64,000 bases of DNA from Roseomonas haemaphysalidis (GCF_017355405.1 NZ_CP061177.1:2463001-2527000); one strand, 5' to 3'; counted from the first letter of the stretch, positions 8,999 through 17,917 are shown. Notes: generated by a model from the letters alone, not told the origin. Program-made: numbers and translations.

Positions 8999-9654
8999 CC
9001 GGTCTGGCCGACGCGCGGGACGATGACGAGCGCGCGCAGGCGCTGGAGGAGGGGCGGCTGCTGTTTTGCCGCCCCTGCAACTTCTTCTACGCCGCGCAGT
9101 CGATCGATCAGTTGCCGGAGGCCAACCTGCCGGAGGTGGCCTTCTGTGGCCGCTCCAACGTCGGCAAGTCGTCGCTGACCAACGCGCTGACGGGGCAGAA
9201 TGCGCTGGCCCGCGTGTCCCACACGCCGGGGCGCACCAAGCAGCTCAACTTCTTCAACCTGGGCGACCGGCTCGTGCTGGTGGACATGCCGGGCTACGGC
9301 TACGCCCAGGCGGCCAAGAGCGTGAAGGAGGACTGGCAGGGGTTGATGTTCAACTTCCTCCGCGGCCGCCCGACGCTGCGCCGCGTGGTGCTGCTGCTGG
9401 ATGCCCGGATCGAGACCAAGGCGTCCGACCACGCCGCCATGAAGCTGCTGACGGATGCCGCCGTCACCTTTCAGATCGTGCTGACCAAGGCCGACGACGT
9501 GAAGCCTGGCCCACTGGCCCGGCGGCAGGACGACGTGCAGGCACTGGTCAAGAAGTATACCGCCGCCCACCCCATGGTGATCACCACCAGCAGCCAGGAC
9601 GGCACCGGCATGCCGGAACTGAGGGCGGAGCTGGCGGCGCTCGCCGCCGACTGA
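8995..9654 (+). CDS. engB: Ribosome biogenesis GTP-binding protein EngB (YihA/YsxC)
   Basis: EngB is a small GTPase required for assembly of the large ribosomal subunit. The 219-residue protein carries G1 GRSNVGKSS, a G2 region around HTPGRTKQLNFF, G3 DMPGYGYAQAA and G4 LTKADD. The order and spacing are those of the TRAFAC EngB family. It starts at an ATG overlapping the yidC stop (ATGA). In many Alphaproteobacteria argB follows directly. Here two other genes come in between. Confidence 0.95.
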   Translation: MTGLADARDDDERAQALEEGRLLFCRPCNFFYAAQSIDQLPEANLPEVAFCGRSNVGKSSLTNALTGQNALARVSHTPGRTKQLNFFNLGDRLVLVDMPGYGYAQAAKSVKEDWQGLMFNFLRGRPTLRRVVLLLDARIETKASDHAAMKLLTDAAVTFQIVLTKADDVKPGPLARRQDDVQALVKKYTAAHPMVITTSSQDGTGMPELRAELAALAAD

Positions 9655-9705
9655 GCGGCAGGACGCGCCCGGAAAGAGGCGCAACCACAGGGACGAACGA
9701 CCATC

Positions 9706-11265
9706 ATGACCTATCCTAGCCTTCGCGCAGTGCTCTGCGCCTCCGTCCTGTTTCCCCTCAGCGTGGCGCCAGTCCTGGCGCAAGACGCGTTGCGGGTTGG
9801 CCTGGCCGCCAACATCACCTCGCTGGACCCGCAGTTCCATGTGGTCGGCTCCAACAGCGCCCTGGCCCGCAACGTCTTCGACGGGCTGGTGAACCAGGAT
9901 GACCGGCAACAGCTGGTGGCGGGCCTGGCGAGCGTGTGGAAGCCGGTGGACGACACCACCTGGGAGTTCAAGCTGCGCTCCGGCGTGCGCTTCCATGACG
10001 GTTCGCCCATGGAGGCGGAGGATATCGCGGCCAGCCTGCGCCGCGTGCCGACCGTGCGGAACAGCCCGTCCTCGTTCCTGCCCTACGTGCGGCCGATCTC
10101 GGCGGTGGAGGTGGTGGACGCCCAGACCATCCGCATCCGCACCACGGAACCCTATCCGCTGCTGCCCAACGCGCTCAGCCGCATCGCCATCCTGCCGCGC
10201 AGCCTGGAGCGTGCCGAAACGGCCGACTTCAACAGCGGCAAGGCGATGATCGGCACCGGCCCCTTCCGCTTCGCGTCCTACACCCCCGGCGACCGGCTCG
10301 AGCTGGAGGCGGCGGTGCCGGGCGAAGGCGCGTGGCGCAGGGTCACGTTCCGTTTCATTCCCACCAATGCCAGCCGCGTGGCCGCGCTGCTGTCCAACGA
10401 CGTGGACGTGATCGAGGGAGTGCCGACCACCGACATCGCCAAGTTGCGGTCCGATGGCAAGATCACCCTGTCCTCTGTCGCGTCCAACCGGGTCATGTAC
10501 CTGCACCTGGACCATGAGCGGGAACAGTCTCCCTTTGTGCGCGGGCGCAATGGCGAGGCCATCCCCAACGCGCTGCGCGACCCGCGCGTGCGGCAGGCTC
10601 TGTCCCTGGCACTGGACCGCCGCGCCATTGTGGCGCGGGTGATGGATGGGGAAGGGACGCCCGCCGGGCAATTGGTGCCGGAAGGGTATTTCGGCTTTGT
10701 GCCCGGCCTCGCCGCGCCTGCCTTCGATGCCGCCGGTGCCCGCCGCCTGCTGGCCGAGGCGGGGTTGCCCAATGGCTTCCAGATGACGCTGCACGCCACC
10801 AACGACCGCTACCCCAATGACGACAAGGTGGCGCAGGTGCTGGCGCAGCTATGGACCCGCGTGGGCATCCAGACCAAGGTCGAGGCGCAGCCAGGCAACA
10901 TCTTTTTCGCCCGCGCCAGCAACCGCGAATACAGCGTGATCATGGGCGGCGCCGCGGCCGAGACGGGCGAGGCTTCCTCCGTGTTGCGGCCGTTGCTGGC
11001 CACCTTCAACCCCGAGAAGGGCGATGGCTCGGGCAACCGTGGCCGCTATTCCAACCCGGAATTCGATCGCCTGCTGGCCGAGGCCCTGCGCACGGTGGAC
11101 GACCGCAAGCGCGAGGCCCTGCTGCGCCAGGCGACGGAGCTGGCCATCAAGGACAACGGGGTGATCCCGATCTTCTTCCTGGCCAACAGCTGGGCCAGCC
11201 GCCCGGGCTTCAACTACCGCCCCCGCACCGATGGCTGGACGCTGGCCATCAACGCCACCCGCTAG
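9706..11265 (+). CDS. ABC transporter substrate-binding protein, peptide/nickel (SBP_bac_5) family
   Basis: The 519-residue protein begins with a clear Sec signal peptide (about residues 1-25, ending APVLA before QDALRV). It then follows the family 5 extracellular solute-binding pattern (DppA/OppA-like): NITSLDPQF, VWKPVDDTTWEFKLRSGVRFHDGSPMEAEDI, and the C-terminal FNPEKGDGSGNRGRYSNPEFDRLLAEA. It should bind a peptide or similar solute in the periplasm and deliver it to an ABC importer. No permease or ATPase gene is nearby, so it is an orphan in this window. A nucleoside hydrolase starts ten bases after its stop, which suggests co-transcription. Confidence 0.9.
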   Translation: MTYPSLRAVLCASVLFPLSVAPVLAQDALRVGLAANITSLDPQFHVVGSNSALARNVFDGLVNQDDRQQLVAGLASVWKPVDDTTWEFKLRSGVRFHDGSPMEAEDIAASLRRVPTVRNSPSSFLPYVRPISAVEVVDAQTIRIRTTEPYPLLPNALSRIAILPRSLERAETADFNSGKAMIGTGPFRFASYTPGDRLELEAAVPGEGAWRRVTFRFIPTNASRVAALLSNDVDVIEGVPTTDIAKLRSDGKITLSSVASNRVMYLHLDHEREQSPFVRGRNGEAIPNALRDPRVRQALSLALDRRAIVARVMDGEGTPAGQLVPEGYFGFVPGLAAPAFDAAGARRLLAEAGLPNGFQMTLHATNDRYPNDDKVAQVLAQLWTRVGIQTKVEAQPGNIFFARASNREYSVIMGGAAAETGEASSVLRPLLATFNPEKGDGSGNRGRYSNPEFDRLLAEALRTVDDRKREALLRQATELAIKDNGVIPIFFLANSWASRPGFNYRPRTDGWTLAINATR

Positions 11266-11275
11266 GACCCCGGCC

Positions 11276-12217
11276 ATGGCCCTGCCCATCATCATCGACT
11301 GCGACCCCGGCGTGGATGACGCCATCGCCCTGCTGCTGGCGCTGGCTTCGCCGGAGCTGGAGGTGCGGGCGGTGACCACGGTGGCCGGCAACGTGCCGGG
11401 CGACCGCACGGCGGAGAACGCCCGCCGCGTGCTGGCCCTGGCCGGGCGCGGTGACGTGCCGGTGCATGCCGGCTGCGTCGGGCCGATCCTCGGCCCGGTG
11501 ATGCGCGGCAAGTACAGCGGCGCGGGCGGGCTGGGCGGCACGCTGCTGCCGGAAGCCGAGGCACCCCTGGCCGCTGGCCACGCCGTGGACGTGCTGACCG
11601 CCGAGCTGTCCGCCGCCGCGCGGGCCGGAACGCCGGTCACGGTCTGCACGCTCGGACCCTTCACCAACCTCGCCGTGGCGCTGGCGCGCGACCCGTCGCT
11701 GGCGCAGGGCATCAAGCAGATCGTGTCCATGGCGGGGGCCTTCGTGGCCGGCGGCAATCGCACGCCCACCGCCGAATTCAACGTGCTGGCGGACCCGCAC
11801 GCGGCCGAGATCGTCCTGCGTTGCGGCGCCCCCGTGGTGCTGGCGCCGCTGGACGTGACCTTCCAGGCGCTCGCCACCCCCGCCCGCGTGGCCGCCTTTC
11901 GCGCCATGCCGGGGCGGGTTGTACAGACGGCGGCCGAACTGATCACCTTCTACGATCGCAACGACCCGGATCGCTACGGCGAGCCCGGCGGCCCGCTGCA
12001 CGACCCCTGCGTGGTCGCCTACCTGCTGAAGCCCGAGCTGTTCGGCGCCCGCGCCGCCAATGTCTCGGTCGAGCTGACGGAGGGCAAGTGCTATGGCCAG
12101 ACGGTGGGCGACTTCTTCAACACCACGGACCGGCCGCGCAACGCCACGGTGCTGTCCCGCCTCGATGCGCCGGGCTTCTTCGACCTGCTGTGGAGCCGCC
12201 TGGCCTCCTACGCTTGA
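11276..12217 (+). CDS. Inosine-uridine preferring nucleoside hydrolase family protein
   Basis: This 313-residue protein hydrolyses the N-glycosidic bond of ribonucleosides in nucleoside salvage. The N-terminal calcium-binding signature DCDPGVDDAIALLLAL is complete. VCTLGPFTNLAVAL and NVLADPHAAEIVL follow, and the C-terminal HDPCVVAYLL supplies the late metal-site Asp and the conserved His. Length is typical. It follows the binding-protein gene by ten bases and is 61 bp upstream of argB. I infer that the pair may serve uptake and breakdown of a nucleoside-like compound, but the binding protein's family mostly handles peptides. Confidence 0.88.
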   Translation: MALPIIIDCDPGVDDAIALLLALASPELEVRAVTTVAGNVPGDRTAENARRVLALAGRGDVPVHAGCVGPILGPVMRGKYSGAGGLGGTLLPEAEAPLAAGHAVDVLTAELSAAARAGTPVTVCTLGPFTNLAVALARDPSLAQGIKQIVSMAGAFVAGGNRTPTAEFNVLADPHAAEIVLRCGAPVVLAPLDVTFQALATPARVAAFRAMPGRVVQTAAELITFYDRNDPDRYGEPGGPLHDPCVVAYLLKPELFGARAANVSVELTEGKCYGQTVGDFFNTTDRPRNATVLSRLDAPGFFDLLWSRLASYA

Positions 12218-12278
12218 CCCCTGTGGCCCCGCATCCTAGACGCGGCGCGGAACGATGCCTGCCCGGGAAGGAGCCGTC

Positions 12279-13166
12279 ATGAACGCCGAAGCAGCCCGCA
12301 GCCAGATGGAGCTTCTCGCCGAAGCCCTGCCGCTGCTGAAGCGCTATGACGACCAGACCATTGTCGTGAAGTACGGCGGCCATGCCATGGGCCAGGAGGA
12401 AGCGGCCGACCGCTTCGGCCGCGACATCGCGCTGCTGGAGCAGGTGGGCATCAACCCCGTCGTGGTGCATGGCGGCGGCCCGCAGATCAACGCCATGCTG
12501 AAGCGCCTGAACGTGCAGTCCGAATTCATCAACGGGCTGCGCGTGACGGATGCCCACGTCGTGGACGTGGTCGAGATGGTGCTGTCCGGCACCGTCAACA
12601 AGCAGGTGGCGGACTGCATCACCCGCGCCGGAGCCATCGCCGTCGGCATCTCGGGCAAGGATGGCGGCCTGATCCGCGCCAAGAAGCTGACCCGCACCTA
12701 TCGCGACCCGGACAGCAACATCGAGAAGGTGCTGGACCTCGGCTTCGTGGGCGAGCCGGAGCGGGTGGACCCGCATGTGCTGGAGCTGCTGATCGGCGCG
12801 CAGATCGTGCCCGTCGTGGCACCCGTGGGTGTCGGCGAAGACGGCCAGACCTACAACATCAACGCCGACACCGCGGCTGGCGCCATCGCCGGCGCGCTGA
12901 ACGCCTCCCGCCTGCTGATGCTGACGGACGTGGCCGGCGTGCTGGGCGAGGACAAGCAGCTCATCCCGGAGATGACGGTGGCCGAGGCCCGCGCCGGCAT
13001 CGCCGCCGGCTGGATCTCGGGCGGCATGATCCCGAAGATCGAGACCTGCATCTACGCCATCGAGCAGGGCGTGAAGGGCGCGGTCATCGTCGATGGCCGG
13101 GTGCCGCACGCGGTGCTGATCGAGTTGTTCACCGAAGGCGGCGCGGGCACCCTCATCCGCCCGTAA
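12279..13166 (+). CDS. argB: Acetylglutamate kinase
   Basis: ArgB phosphorylates N-acetylglutamate, the second step of arginine biosynthesis. The 295-residue amino acid kinase has [20 protein letters not shown], the arginine-sensitive-type N-terminal helix ([15 protein letters not shown]), [15 protein letters not shown] and [16 protein letters not shown]. The start at ATG 12279 has AAGGAG at ideal spacing. The long N-terminal helix is typical of the feedback-inhibited hexameric enzymes, so arginine inhibition is likely. A strong hairpin follows the gene. Confidence 0.96.
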   Translation: MNAEAARSQMELLAEALPLLKRYDDQTIVVKYGGHAMGQEEAADRFGRDIALLEQVGINPVVVHGGGPQINAMLKRLNVQSEFINGLRVTDAHVVDVVEMVLSGTVNKQVADCITRAGAIAVGISGKDGGLIRAKKLTRTYRDPDSNIEKVLDLGFVGEPERVDPHVLELLIGAQIVPVVAPVGVGEDGQTYNINADTAAGAIAGALNASRLLMLTDVAGVLGEDKQLIPEMTVAEARAGIAAGWISGGMIPKIETCIYAIEQGVKGAVIVDGRVPHAVLIELFTEGGAGTLIRP

Positions 13167-13174
13167 CCGCCCGC

Positions 13175-13202
13175 GCCGGGCCGTTGTTGACAGCGGCCCG
13201 GC
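13175..13202. terminator. Hairpin after argB
   Basis: GCCGGGCCG (13175-13183) and CGGCCCGGC (13194-13202) form a perfect 9 bp stem with a 10-base loop, nine bases after the argB stop. There is no T-run, so it may act as a Rho-assisted terminator. The putative dapD -35 hexamer lies in its loop. Confidence 0.5.
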
Positions 13203-13215
13203 CCCACCCGATACC
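13187..13215 (+). promoter_or_regulatory. Candidate promoter for dapD-dapE
   Basis: A perfect TTGACA (13187-13192) is followed after 17 bases by GATACC (13210-13215). It lies 40-68 bases before the dapD start. A further hairpin, GGCGCG (13216-13221) and CGCGCC (13232-13237) with a T-rich loop, sits in the resulting leader. Confidence 0.5.
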
Positions 13216-13254
13216 GGCGCGGACCTTTTTTCGCGCCGATCGGGATGCCGCCGC

Positions 13255-14091
13255 ATGGACAACGCCACCCTCGCCACCACCATCGAGGGCCTCTGGGCCC
13301 GCCGCACGGAGATCTCGCCGGCGACGCAGGGTGCCGAGCGCGAGGTGATCGAGCTGGCGCTGGAGATGCTGGATTCCGGCAAGGCCCGCGTGGCGGAGCC
13401 GGACGGGCAGGGTGGCTGGAAGGTCAACCAGTGGCTGAAGCAGGCGGTCCTGCTGTCCTTCCGCCTGGAAGACAGCGCGCCGATGGAGGTCGGCCTCGGC
13501 GCCTATGACAAGGTGCCGCTGAAGTTCGCGGATTGGGGCGAGAACCGCTTCCGGGAAGCCGGCTTCCGCGCCGTGCCGGGCGCCGTGGTGCGCCGCTCGG
13601 CCTTCATCGCCAAGGGCGTGGTGCTGATGCCCTCCTTCGTGAATCTCGGCGCCTATGTCGACGAGAACACGATGGTCGATACCTGGGCGACGATCGGCTC
13701 CTGCGCCCAGATCGGCAAGAACTGCCACATCTCGGGCGGTGCCGGCATCGGCGGCGTGCTGGAGCCGCTGCAGGCCAACCCGGTGGTGATCGGCGACAAC
13801 TGCTTTGTCGGCGCACGGTCCGAGGTGGCCGAGGGCGTGATCGTGGGCGAGGGCTCCGTCCTGTCCATGGGCGTCTTCCTCGGCGCCTCCACCAAGATCA
13901 TCGATCGCGCGACGGGCGAGGTCTTCATGGGCCATGTGCCGCCCTATTCCGTGGTGGTGCCCGGCTCGCTGCCGGGCAAGCCGCTGCCGGACGGCACGCC
14001 GGGCCCATCGCTGTACTGCGCCGTCATCGTCAAACGCGTGGACGCGCAAACCCGCAGCAAGACCAGCATCAACGAGCTGCTGCGGGACTGA
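13255..14091 (+). CDS. dapD: 2,3,4,5-tetrahydropyridine-2,6-dicarboxylate N-succinyltransferase
   Basis: DapD transfers a succinyl group to tetrahydrodipicolinate in the succinylase route to diaminopimelate and lysine. The 278-residue protein has the helical N-terminal domain followed by the left-handed beta-helix of hexapeptide repeats. [27 protein letters not shown] and [30 protein letters not shown] are characteristic of DapD. dapE begins two bases after its stop, so the two consecutive pathway enzymes form one unit. Confidence 0.96.
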   Translation: MDNATLATTIEGLWARRTEISPATQGAEREVIELALEMLDSGKARVAEPDGQGGWKVNQWLKQAVLLSFRLEDSAPMEVGLGAYDKVPLKFADWGENRFREAGFRAVPGAVVRRSAFIAKGVVLMPSFVNLGAYVDENTMVDTWATIGSCAQIGKNCHISGGAGIGGVLEPLQANPVVIGDNCFVGARSEVAEGVIVGEGSVLSMGVFLGASTKIIDRATGEVFMGHVPPYSVVVPGSLPGKPLPDGTPGPSLYCAVIVKRVDAQTRSKTSINELLRD

Positions 14092-14093
14092 CC

Positions 14094-15218
14094 ATGGATC
14101 CCTTGCCGCTGCTGCAGGAGCTGATCCGCTGCCCCAGCGTCACGCCGGCCGATGCCGGCGCGATGGCGGTGCTGGAGCGTGCCTTGGCACCGTTGGGCTT
14201 CACCTGCACGCGGCTGCGCTTCGGCGAGATCGAGAACCTCTTCGCGCGGCGTGGCACGGCCGGTCCGCATCTCTGCTTCGCCGGGCATACCGACGTGGTG
14301 CCGCCCGGCGACCTGGCCGGCTGGACCGCCGACCCCTTCGGCGCCGAGGTGAGGGACGGCACGGTCTATGGCCGCGGCGCGGTGGACATGAAGGGCGGCA
14401 TCGCCGCCTGGATCGCCGCCATCGCCAGCCTGCCGCCGGACCTGCCCGGCAGCCTGTCGCTGCTGATCACCGGCGACGAGGAGGGCCCGGCAACCGACGG
14501 CACCGTGCGCGTGCTGGAATGGATGGACGCCAACGGTCAGGTGCCGGACTGCTGCATCGTCGGCGAGCCGACCAGCAAGGCGGTGCTGGGCGACACCATC
14601 AAGATCGGCCGCCGCGGCAGCATGAACGTTTCCATCACGCTGCATGGCGTGCAGGGCCACAGCGCCTACCCGCAGCGGGCCGACAACCCCATCCACCGGC
14701 TGGTGCGCGTGCTGCACACCCTGACGGCAACGCCGCTGGACGAGGGTAGCGAGTGGTTCGAGGCGACGACCCTGCAGGTCACGTCCTTTGACGTCAACAA
14801 TCCGGCCACCAACGTCATCCCTCCGGTCGCGCGCGCCCGGCTCAACATCCGCTTCAACGACTTGCACAGCAGTGCCAGCCTCGCCGCCCGCATCCGTGCG
14901 GTGCTGGAAGCGGAAGGGGCGCGGTTTGAGCTGGAGGTTTCCTGCTCGGGCGAGTCGTTTCTGACGGAGCCGGGGCCTTTCGTGGCCGCGCTGCAATCCG
15001 CCACCCGCGCGGCGGCGGGCGTAGAGCCGGCGCTGGATACCGGCGGCGGCACATCGGATGCCCGGTTCATTGCCCGGTACTGCCCCGTGGCGGAGCTGGG
15101 CGCGGTTGGCAGCACCATGCACAAGGCCGACGAAGCAACGCCCGTGGACGAGCTTCGGGCGCTCTCCCGACTCTACGCGGCGGTCATCCAGGCGCTGCTG
15201 CGACCGGTGGCGACCTGA
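14094..15218 (+). CDS. dapE: Succinyl-diaminopimelate desuccinylase
   Basis: DapE is the zinc M20-family hydrolase that removes succinate from N-succinyl-LL-diaminopimelate. The 374-residue protein shows the metal ligands in FAGHTDVVPPGD and GRGAVDMKGG, the catalytic Glu pair in ITGDEEGPATDG, VGEPTSKAVLGD and, near the end, STMHKADE with the final His. The dimerisation lid domain lies in the middle (GRRGSMNVSITLHGVQGHSAYP). The end overlaps a possible CTG start of the next gene. Confidence 0.96.
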   Translation: MDPLPLLQELIRCPSVTPADAGAMAVLERALAPLGFTCTRLRFGEIENLFARRGTAGPHLCFAGHTDVVPPGDLAGWTADPFGAEVRDGTVYGRGAVDMKGGIAAWIAAIASLPPDLPGSLSLLITGDEEGPATDGTVRVLEWMDANGQVPDCCIVGEPTSKAVLGDTIKIGRRGSMNVSITLHGVQGHSAYPQRADNPIHRLVRVLHTLTATPLDEGSEWFEATTLQVTSFDVNNPATNVIPPVARARLNIRFNDLHSSASLAARIRAVLEAEGARFELEVSCSGESFLTEPGPFVAALQSATRAAAGVEPALDTGGGTSDARFIARYCPVAELGAVGSTMHKADEATPVDELRALSRLYAAVIQALLRPVAT

Positions 15219-15280
15219 CACCCCGCCTGCCGGACGCAGCGGAGCGGGCGGAACTGCGGTCCGGCCTGCGGGGCGCCCTG

Positions 15281-15787
15281 ATGCTGGCGCGGGGACGGGC
15301 CATGGGCATCGCATTGATGCCGATCACCGCGGGCTCGGCGGGGCGGTCCTTCTGGGCTGCGGCGCTGTGCCTCCCCTTGTTTCTGGTGCTGCGGCTGCTG
15401 CTGGGCGAACAGGCGCTGACAGGGCGGCTGGTCGTGGCGGAGTTGATCGGCTTCGTGGCCGGCTGGGCCGCCTATGCGCTGGCCACCCTGCCGCTGGCCA
15501 CCTCCTGTGGTCGCCAGGCGCTTTGGCCGCGCTTCGTGGCAACCTGGAACTGGGTCAGCCTGGTGCAGTACGGCATCATCCTGGTGCTATCGCTCGTGGT
15601 GAACGAACTGCCCGGATGGTTGGGGCAGGGCGTTCAGCTCGCGGGCCTGGGCTATGCACTGTGGCTGCAATGGTTCGCCACCGGGCTGGCCTTGCAGGTG
15701 GCGGGCCGCCATGCCGCGGGCTTCGTGCTACTCGACCTGTTCATGGGCCTGCTGTTGTCCTCGGTCGTGACCAGCCTTGCCGGATGA
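15281..15787 (+). CDS. Small integral membrane protein of unknown function
   Basis: I do not recognise a characterised family. The 168-residue product has about four hydrophobic segments: SFWAALCLPLFLVLRLLL-like near residue 25, LVVAELIGFVAGWAAYALAT, WVSLVQYGIILVLSLVV, and a last pair around LGYALWLQWFATGLALQ and FVLLDLFMGLLLSSVV. So it is an inner-membrane protein with a cytoplasmic basic start. ATG 15281 is the only standard start. The frame stays open upstream to a CTG at 15215 that overlaps the dapE stop as CTGA, and the extra 22 residues (LTPRLPDAAERAELRSGLRG...) look like real protein. It probably belongs to the dapD-dapE transcript. Confidence 0.7.
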   Translation: MLARGRAMGIALMPITAGSAGRSFWAAALCLPLFLVLRLLLGEQALTGRLVVAELIGFVAGWAAYALATLPLATSCGRQALWPRFVATWNWVSLVQYGIILVLSLVVNELPGWLGQGVQLAGLGYALWLQWFATGLALQVAGRHAAGFVLLDLFMGLLLSSVVTSLAG

Positions 15788-16128
15788 AGCCGGGCGTCAC
15801 CGGCCCGCGAAGCGGCATCGCGGCGGCGAGGTTGCGGCAATGCTTTGGCTGCTCGGGACAAGTCCATATCGTGTAGCGGATGCGGCATCAGGCTGCCGGG
15901 GCAGGTCCTGACGGGACAGCCTGCCCGGAGATGTTTCTGCCATTGCATGAAAATTCATTGCATATCATGGCATATGGCACCCGGTGGTTTCGCTTGCCGT
16001 TTGACTGATCTACCCTGGTGCCGGGACCGTGGCGCCGACCGGACCGGCAACGGCCGCGTGACGACCTATGCGATAGGCGGGGCCAAAATGGCACGTCATT
16101 GCTTTCCTGCGGCGGAGGAGCCGGCGGC
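15788..16128. other. 341 bp non-coding region upstream of pleD
   Basis: No convincing coding frame lies here. It contains an imperfect hairpin (15896-15928, CCGGGGCAGG against CCTGCCCGG) and then an AT-rich island at about 15941-15976 with two copies of CATTGCAT. The island stands out sharply from the GC-rich surroundings and probably carries the pleD promoter or regulator sites. The divK gene that often precedes pleD in Alphaproteobacteria is not here. Confidence 0.55.
15941..15963. repeat. Direct repeat CATTGCAT x2 in an AT-rich island
   Basis: CATTGCAT occurs at 15941-15948 and 15956-15963, a 15-base period, followed by ATCATGGCATATGGCA. The spacing (about one and a half helical turns) and position upstream of pleD fit a regulator-binding site. 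No regulator is identified. Confidence 0.45.
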
Positions 16129-17517
16129 ATGAGTGCGCGTATCCTGGTGGTGGACGACATCGCCGCCAACCTGCGACTGCTGGAGGCGCGGCTTAACGCC
16201 GAGTATTACGAGGTCGCCCTTGCCGCGTCGGGGCCGGAAGCCCTGGCGCGCGCCGTCGACTGGATGCCCGACATCATCCTGCTGGACGTGATGATGCCGG
16301 GCATGGATGGCTACGAGGTCTGCCGGCGGCTCAAGGCCAACCCCGCGACCGCGCATATTTCCGTGGTGATGATCACCGCCCTGGTGGACCCGGCCGAACG
16401 GGTGCGGGGGCTGGAAGCGGGGGCCGACGACTTTCTGTCCAAGCCGGTGGACCACCAGACCCTGTTTGCCCGCCTGCGTGCCCTGTTGCGCATGAAGCAG
16501 GTGCTCGATGCCTTCCGCGTGCGGGCCGAGACGGCACGGGACCTCGGCTTCGCGCCGGAACCTCAGCCTTCCGCGAACGTTGCCGGGTCGGAGGCCTTGC
16601 TGGTGACCGAGGACGTGAACGAGGCGGAGCTGATGGCCAGCGTGCTGTCAGGCGATGGCATCCAGATCCAGCTGGCGTCCGATGCGCCGACGGCATGGCG
16701 GATGCTGGCCGATGGCGGCTTCGACCTGGCGCTGCTCAGCCTGTCGATGGATGACGGCGGCGGCCTGCGGTTCGCGTCCCGGCTGCGGGCGCAGGCCCCC
16801 ACGCGGGACCTTCCCGTGCTGCTGATCGCCGACGCAGACCAGAAGGCGCAGATCCTGCGTGGCTTCGACCTGGGCGCCAACGACCACGTGCTGCGGCCCG
16901 TGGACCCGAACGAGCTGCGGGCGCGGGCGCGCAACCAGATCCGCCGCAAGCGCTACCAGGAACGTCTGCAGGCGGAGCTGAACCGCTCGCTGGAGATGGC
17001 GGTGACGGACGGCCTTACCGGGCTGCGCAATCGCCGCTACATCACCCGTCACCTGGAAGGCCTGCTGCGCGCGGGCAGCGTCGCCCTGCTGATGCTGGAC
17101 GTCGACCGCTTCAAGGCGGTCAACGATACCTTCGGCCACGCTTCCGGCGACATCGTGCTGAAGGAAGTGGCCGCGCGGATGCGCCAGCACCTGCGCGCGG
17201 TGGACGTGGTGGCACGCTTTGGCGGCGAGGAATTCGTGGTGTCCATGGCCAATGCATCGGAAGACGAGGCGATGCAGGTGGCGGAGCGGCTGCGGTTGTC
17301 GCTGCTGGAGCAGCCCGTGATGCTGTCGGCCGACCGGATGTTGAGCATCACCGCCAGCATCGGCGTCGCGCTGAGCCGGCCGGCGGACACGCTGGACGAC
17401 CTGACCTCGGCGGCTGACGCCGCGCTGTACCGCGCCAAGGCCAATGGCCGGAATCGCGCGGAGCTGGCCCTGCCGGAAGACTGGCGCCGCAGCGCCGCCG
17501 CCCCGACCCCGACATAA
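16129..17517 (+). CDS. pleD: PleD-type diguanylate cyclase (REC-REC-GGDEF)
   Basis: The 462-residue response regulator makes cyclic di-GMP, which controls the motile-to-sessile switch. The first receiver domain (residues 1-120) has VVDDIAANLR, the phospho-acceptor Asp in IILLDVMMPGMDG and the switch Lys in LSKPVD. The second receiver (about 150-290) has lost the acceptor Asp (LALLSLSMDDGG) and is probably an adaptor for dimerisation, as in Caulobacter PleD. The GGDEF domain (about 300-450) carries the active GGEEF. The inhibitory RxxD site (RAVD) lies five residues before it, so product feedback is expected. GGAGGAG precedes the ATG. rpmG lies next, as in Caulobacter. Confidence 0.94.
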   Translation: MSARILVVDDIAANLRLLEARLNAEYYEVALAASGPEALARAVDWMPDIILLDVMMPGMDGYEVCRRLKANPATAHISVVMITALVDPAERVRGLEAGADDFLSKPVDHQTLFARLRALLRMKQVLDAFRVRAETARDLGFAPEPQPSANVAGSEALLVTEDVNEAELMASVLSGDGIQIQLASDAPTAWRMLADGGFDLALLSLSMDDGGGLRFASRLRAQAPTRDLPVLLIADADQKAQILRGFDLGANDHVLRPVDPNELRARARNQIRRKRYQERLQAELNRSLEMAVTDGLTGLRNRRYITRHLEGLLRAGSVALLMLDVDRFKAVNDTFGHASGDIVLKEVAARMRQHLRAVDVVARFGGEEFVVSMANASEDEAMQVAERLRLSLLEQPVMLSADRMLSITASIGVALSRPADTLDDLTSAADAALYRAKANGRNRAELALPEDWRRSAAAPTPT

Positions 17518-17520
17518 GGA

Positions 17521-17548
17521 AAGGGCCGCACCCGGGGGTGCGGCCCTT
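17521..17548. terminator. Bidirectional terminator between pleD and rpmG
   Basis: AAGGGCCGCACC (17521-17532) pairs perfectly with GGTGCGGCCCTT (17537-17548) around a 4-base loop. It lies just after the pleD stop and between two converging genes, so it can serve both. The 12 bp stem is one of the strongest in the window, although T-runs are short. Confidence 0.8.
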
Positions 17549-17587
17549 GATCCTCAACCTGTTGTCCCGCCGGGGCGGGAAAGCGGC

Positions 17588-17755
17588 TTACTTGATCTTG
17601 GATTCGCGGAAGGCGACGTGCTTGCGCGCGACGGGGTCGTACTTCTTGAACTCCAGCTTGTTGGTCGTGGAGCGGGTGTTCTTCTTGGTCACGTAGAAGT
17701 AGCCGGTGTCAGCGGTGCTGACGAGCTTGATGAGAATGGTGTTGGACTTGGCCAT
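17588..17755 (-). CDS. rpmG: 50S ribosomal protein L33
   Basis: The 55-residue basic protein [20 protein letters not shown]... ending [14 protein letters not shown] is L33. It lacks the zinc-binding CxxC pairs of the C+ form (the sequence has [10 protein letters not shown] and no cysteines), so it is the zinc-independent C- type. It sits convergent to pleD, separated by a terminator, and 162 bp from the S41 protease gene on its other side. Confidence 0.97.
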   Translation of the reverse strand: MAKSNTILIKLVSTADTGYFYVTKKNTRSTTNKLEFKKYDPVARKHVAFRESKIK

Positions 17756-17917
17756 GACAATCTTCCGTGGTCGCCCCGACGCGGGTGCAGTGTCGCGGCG
17801 CGATATGCGCTGCTCTAGACCGGGCGATACGGAGCCGCATTCCCGGGTACCATGAGGTTGCGGAACCTATACCGCCCGCCGTTCCAGTCAAGCAAATCCT
17901 GCTTCTGGCCCACTATT

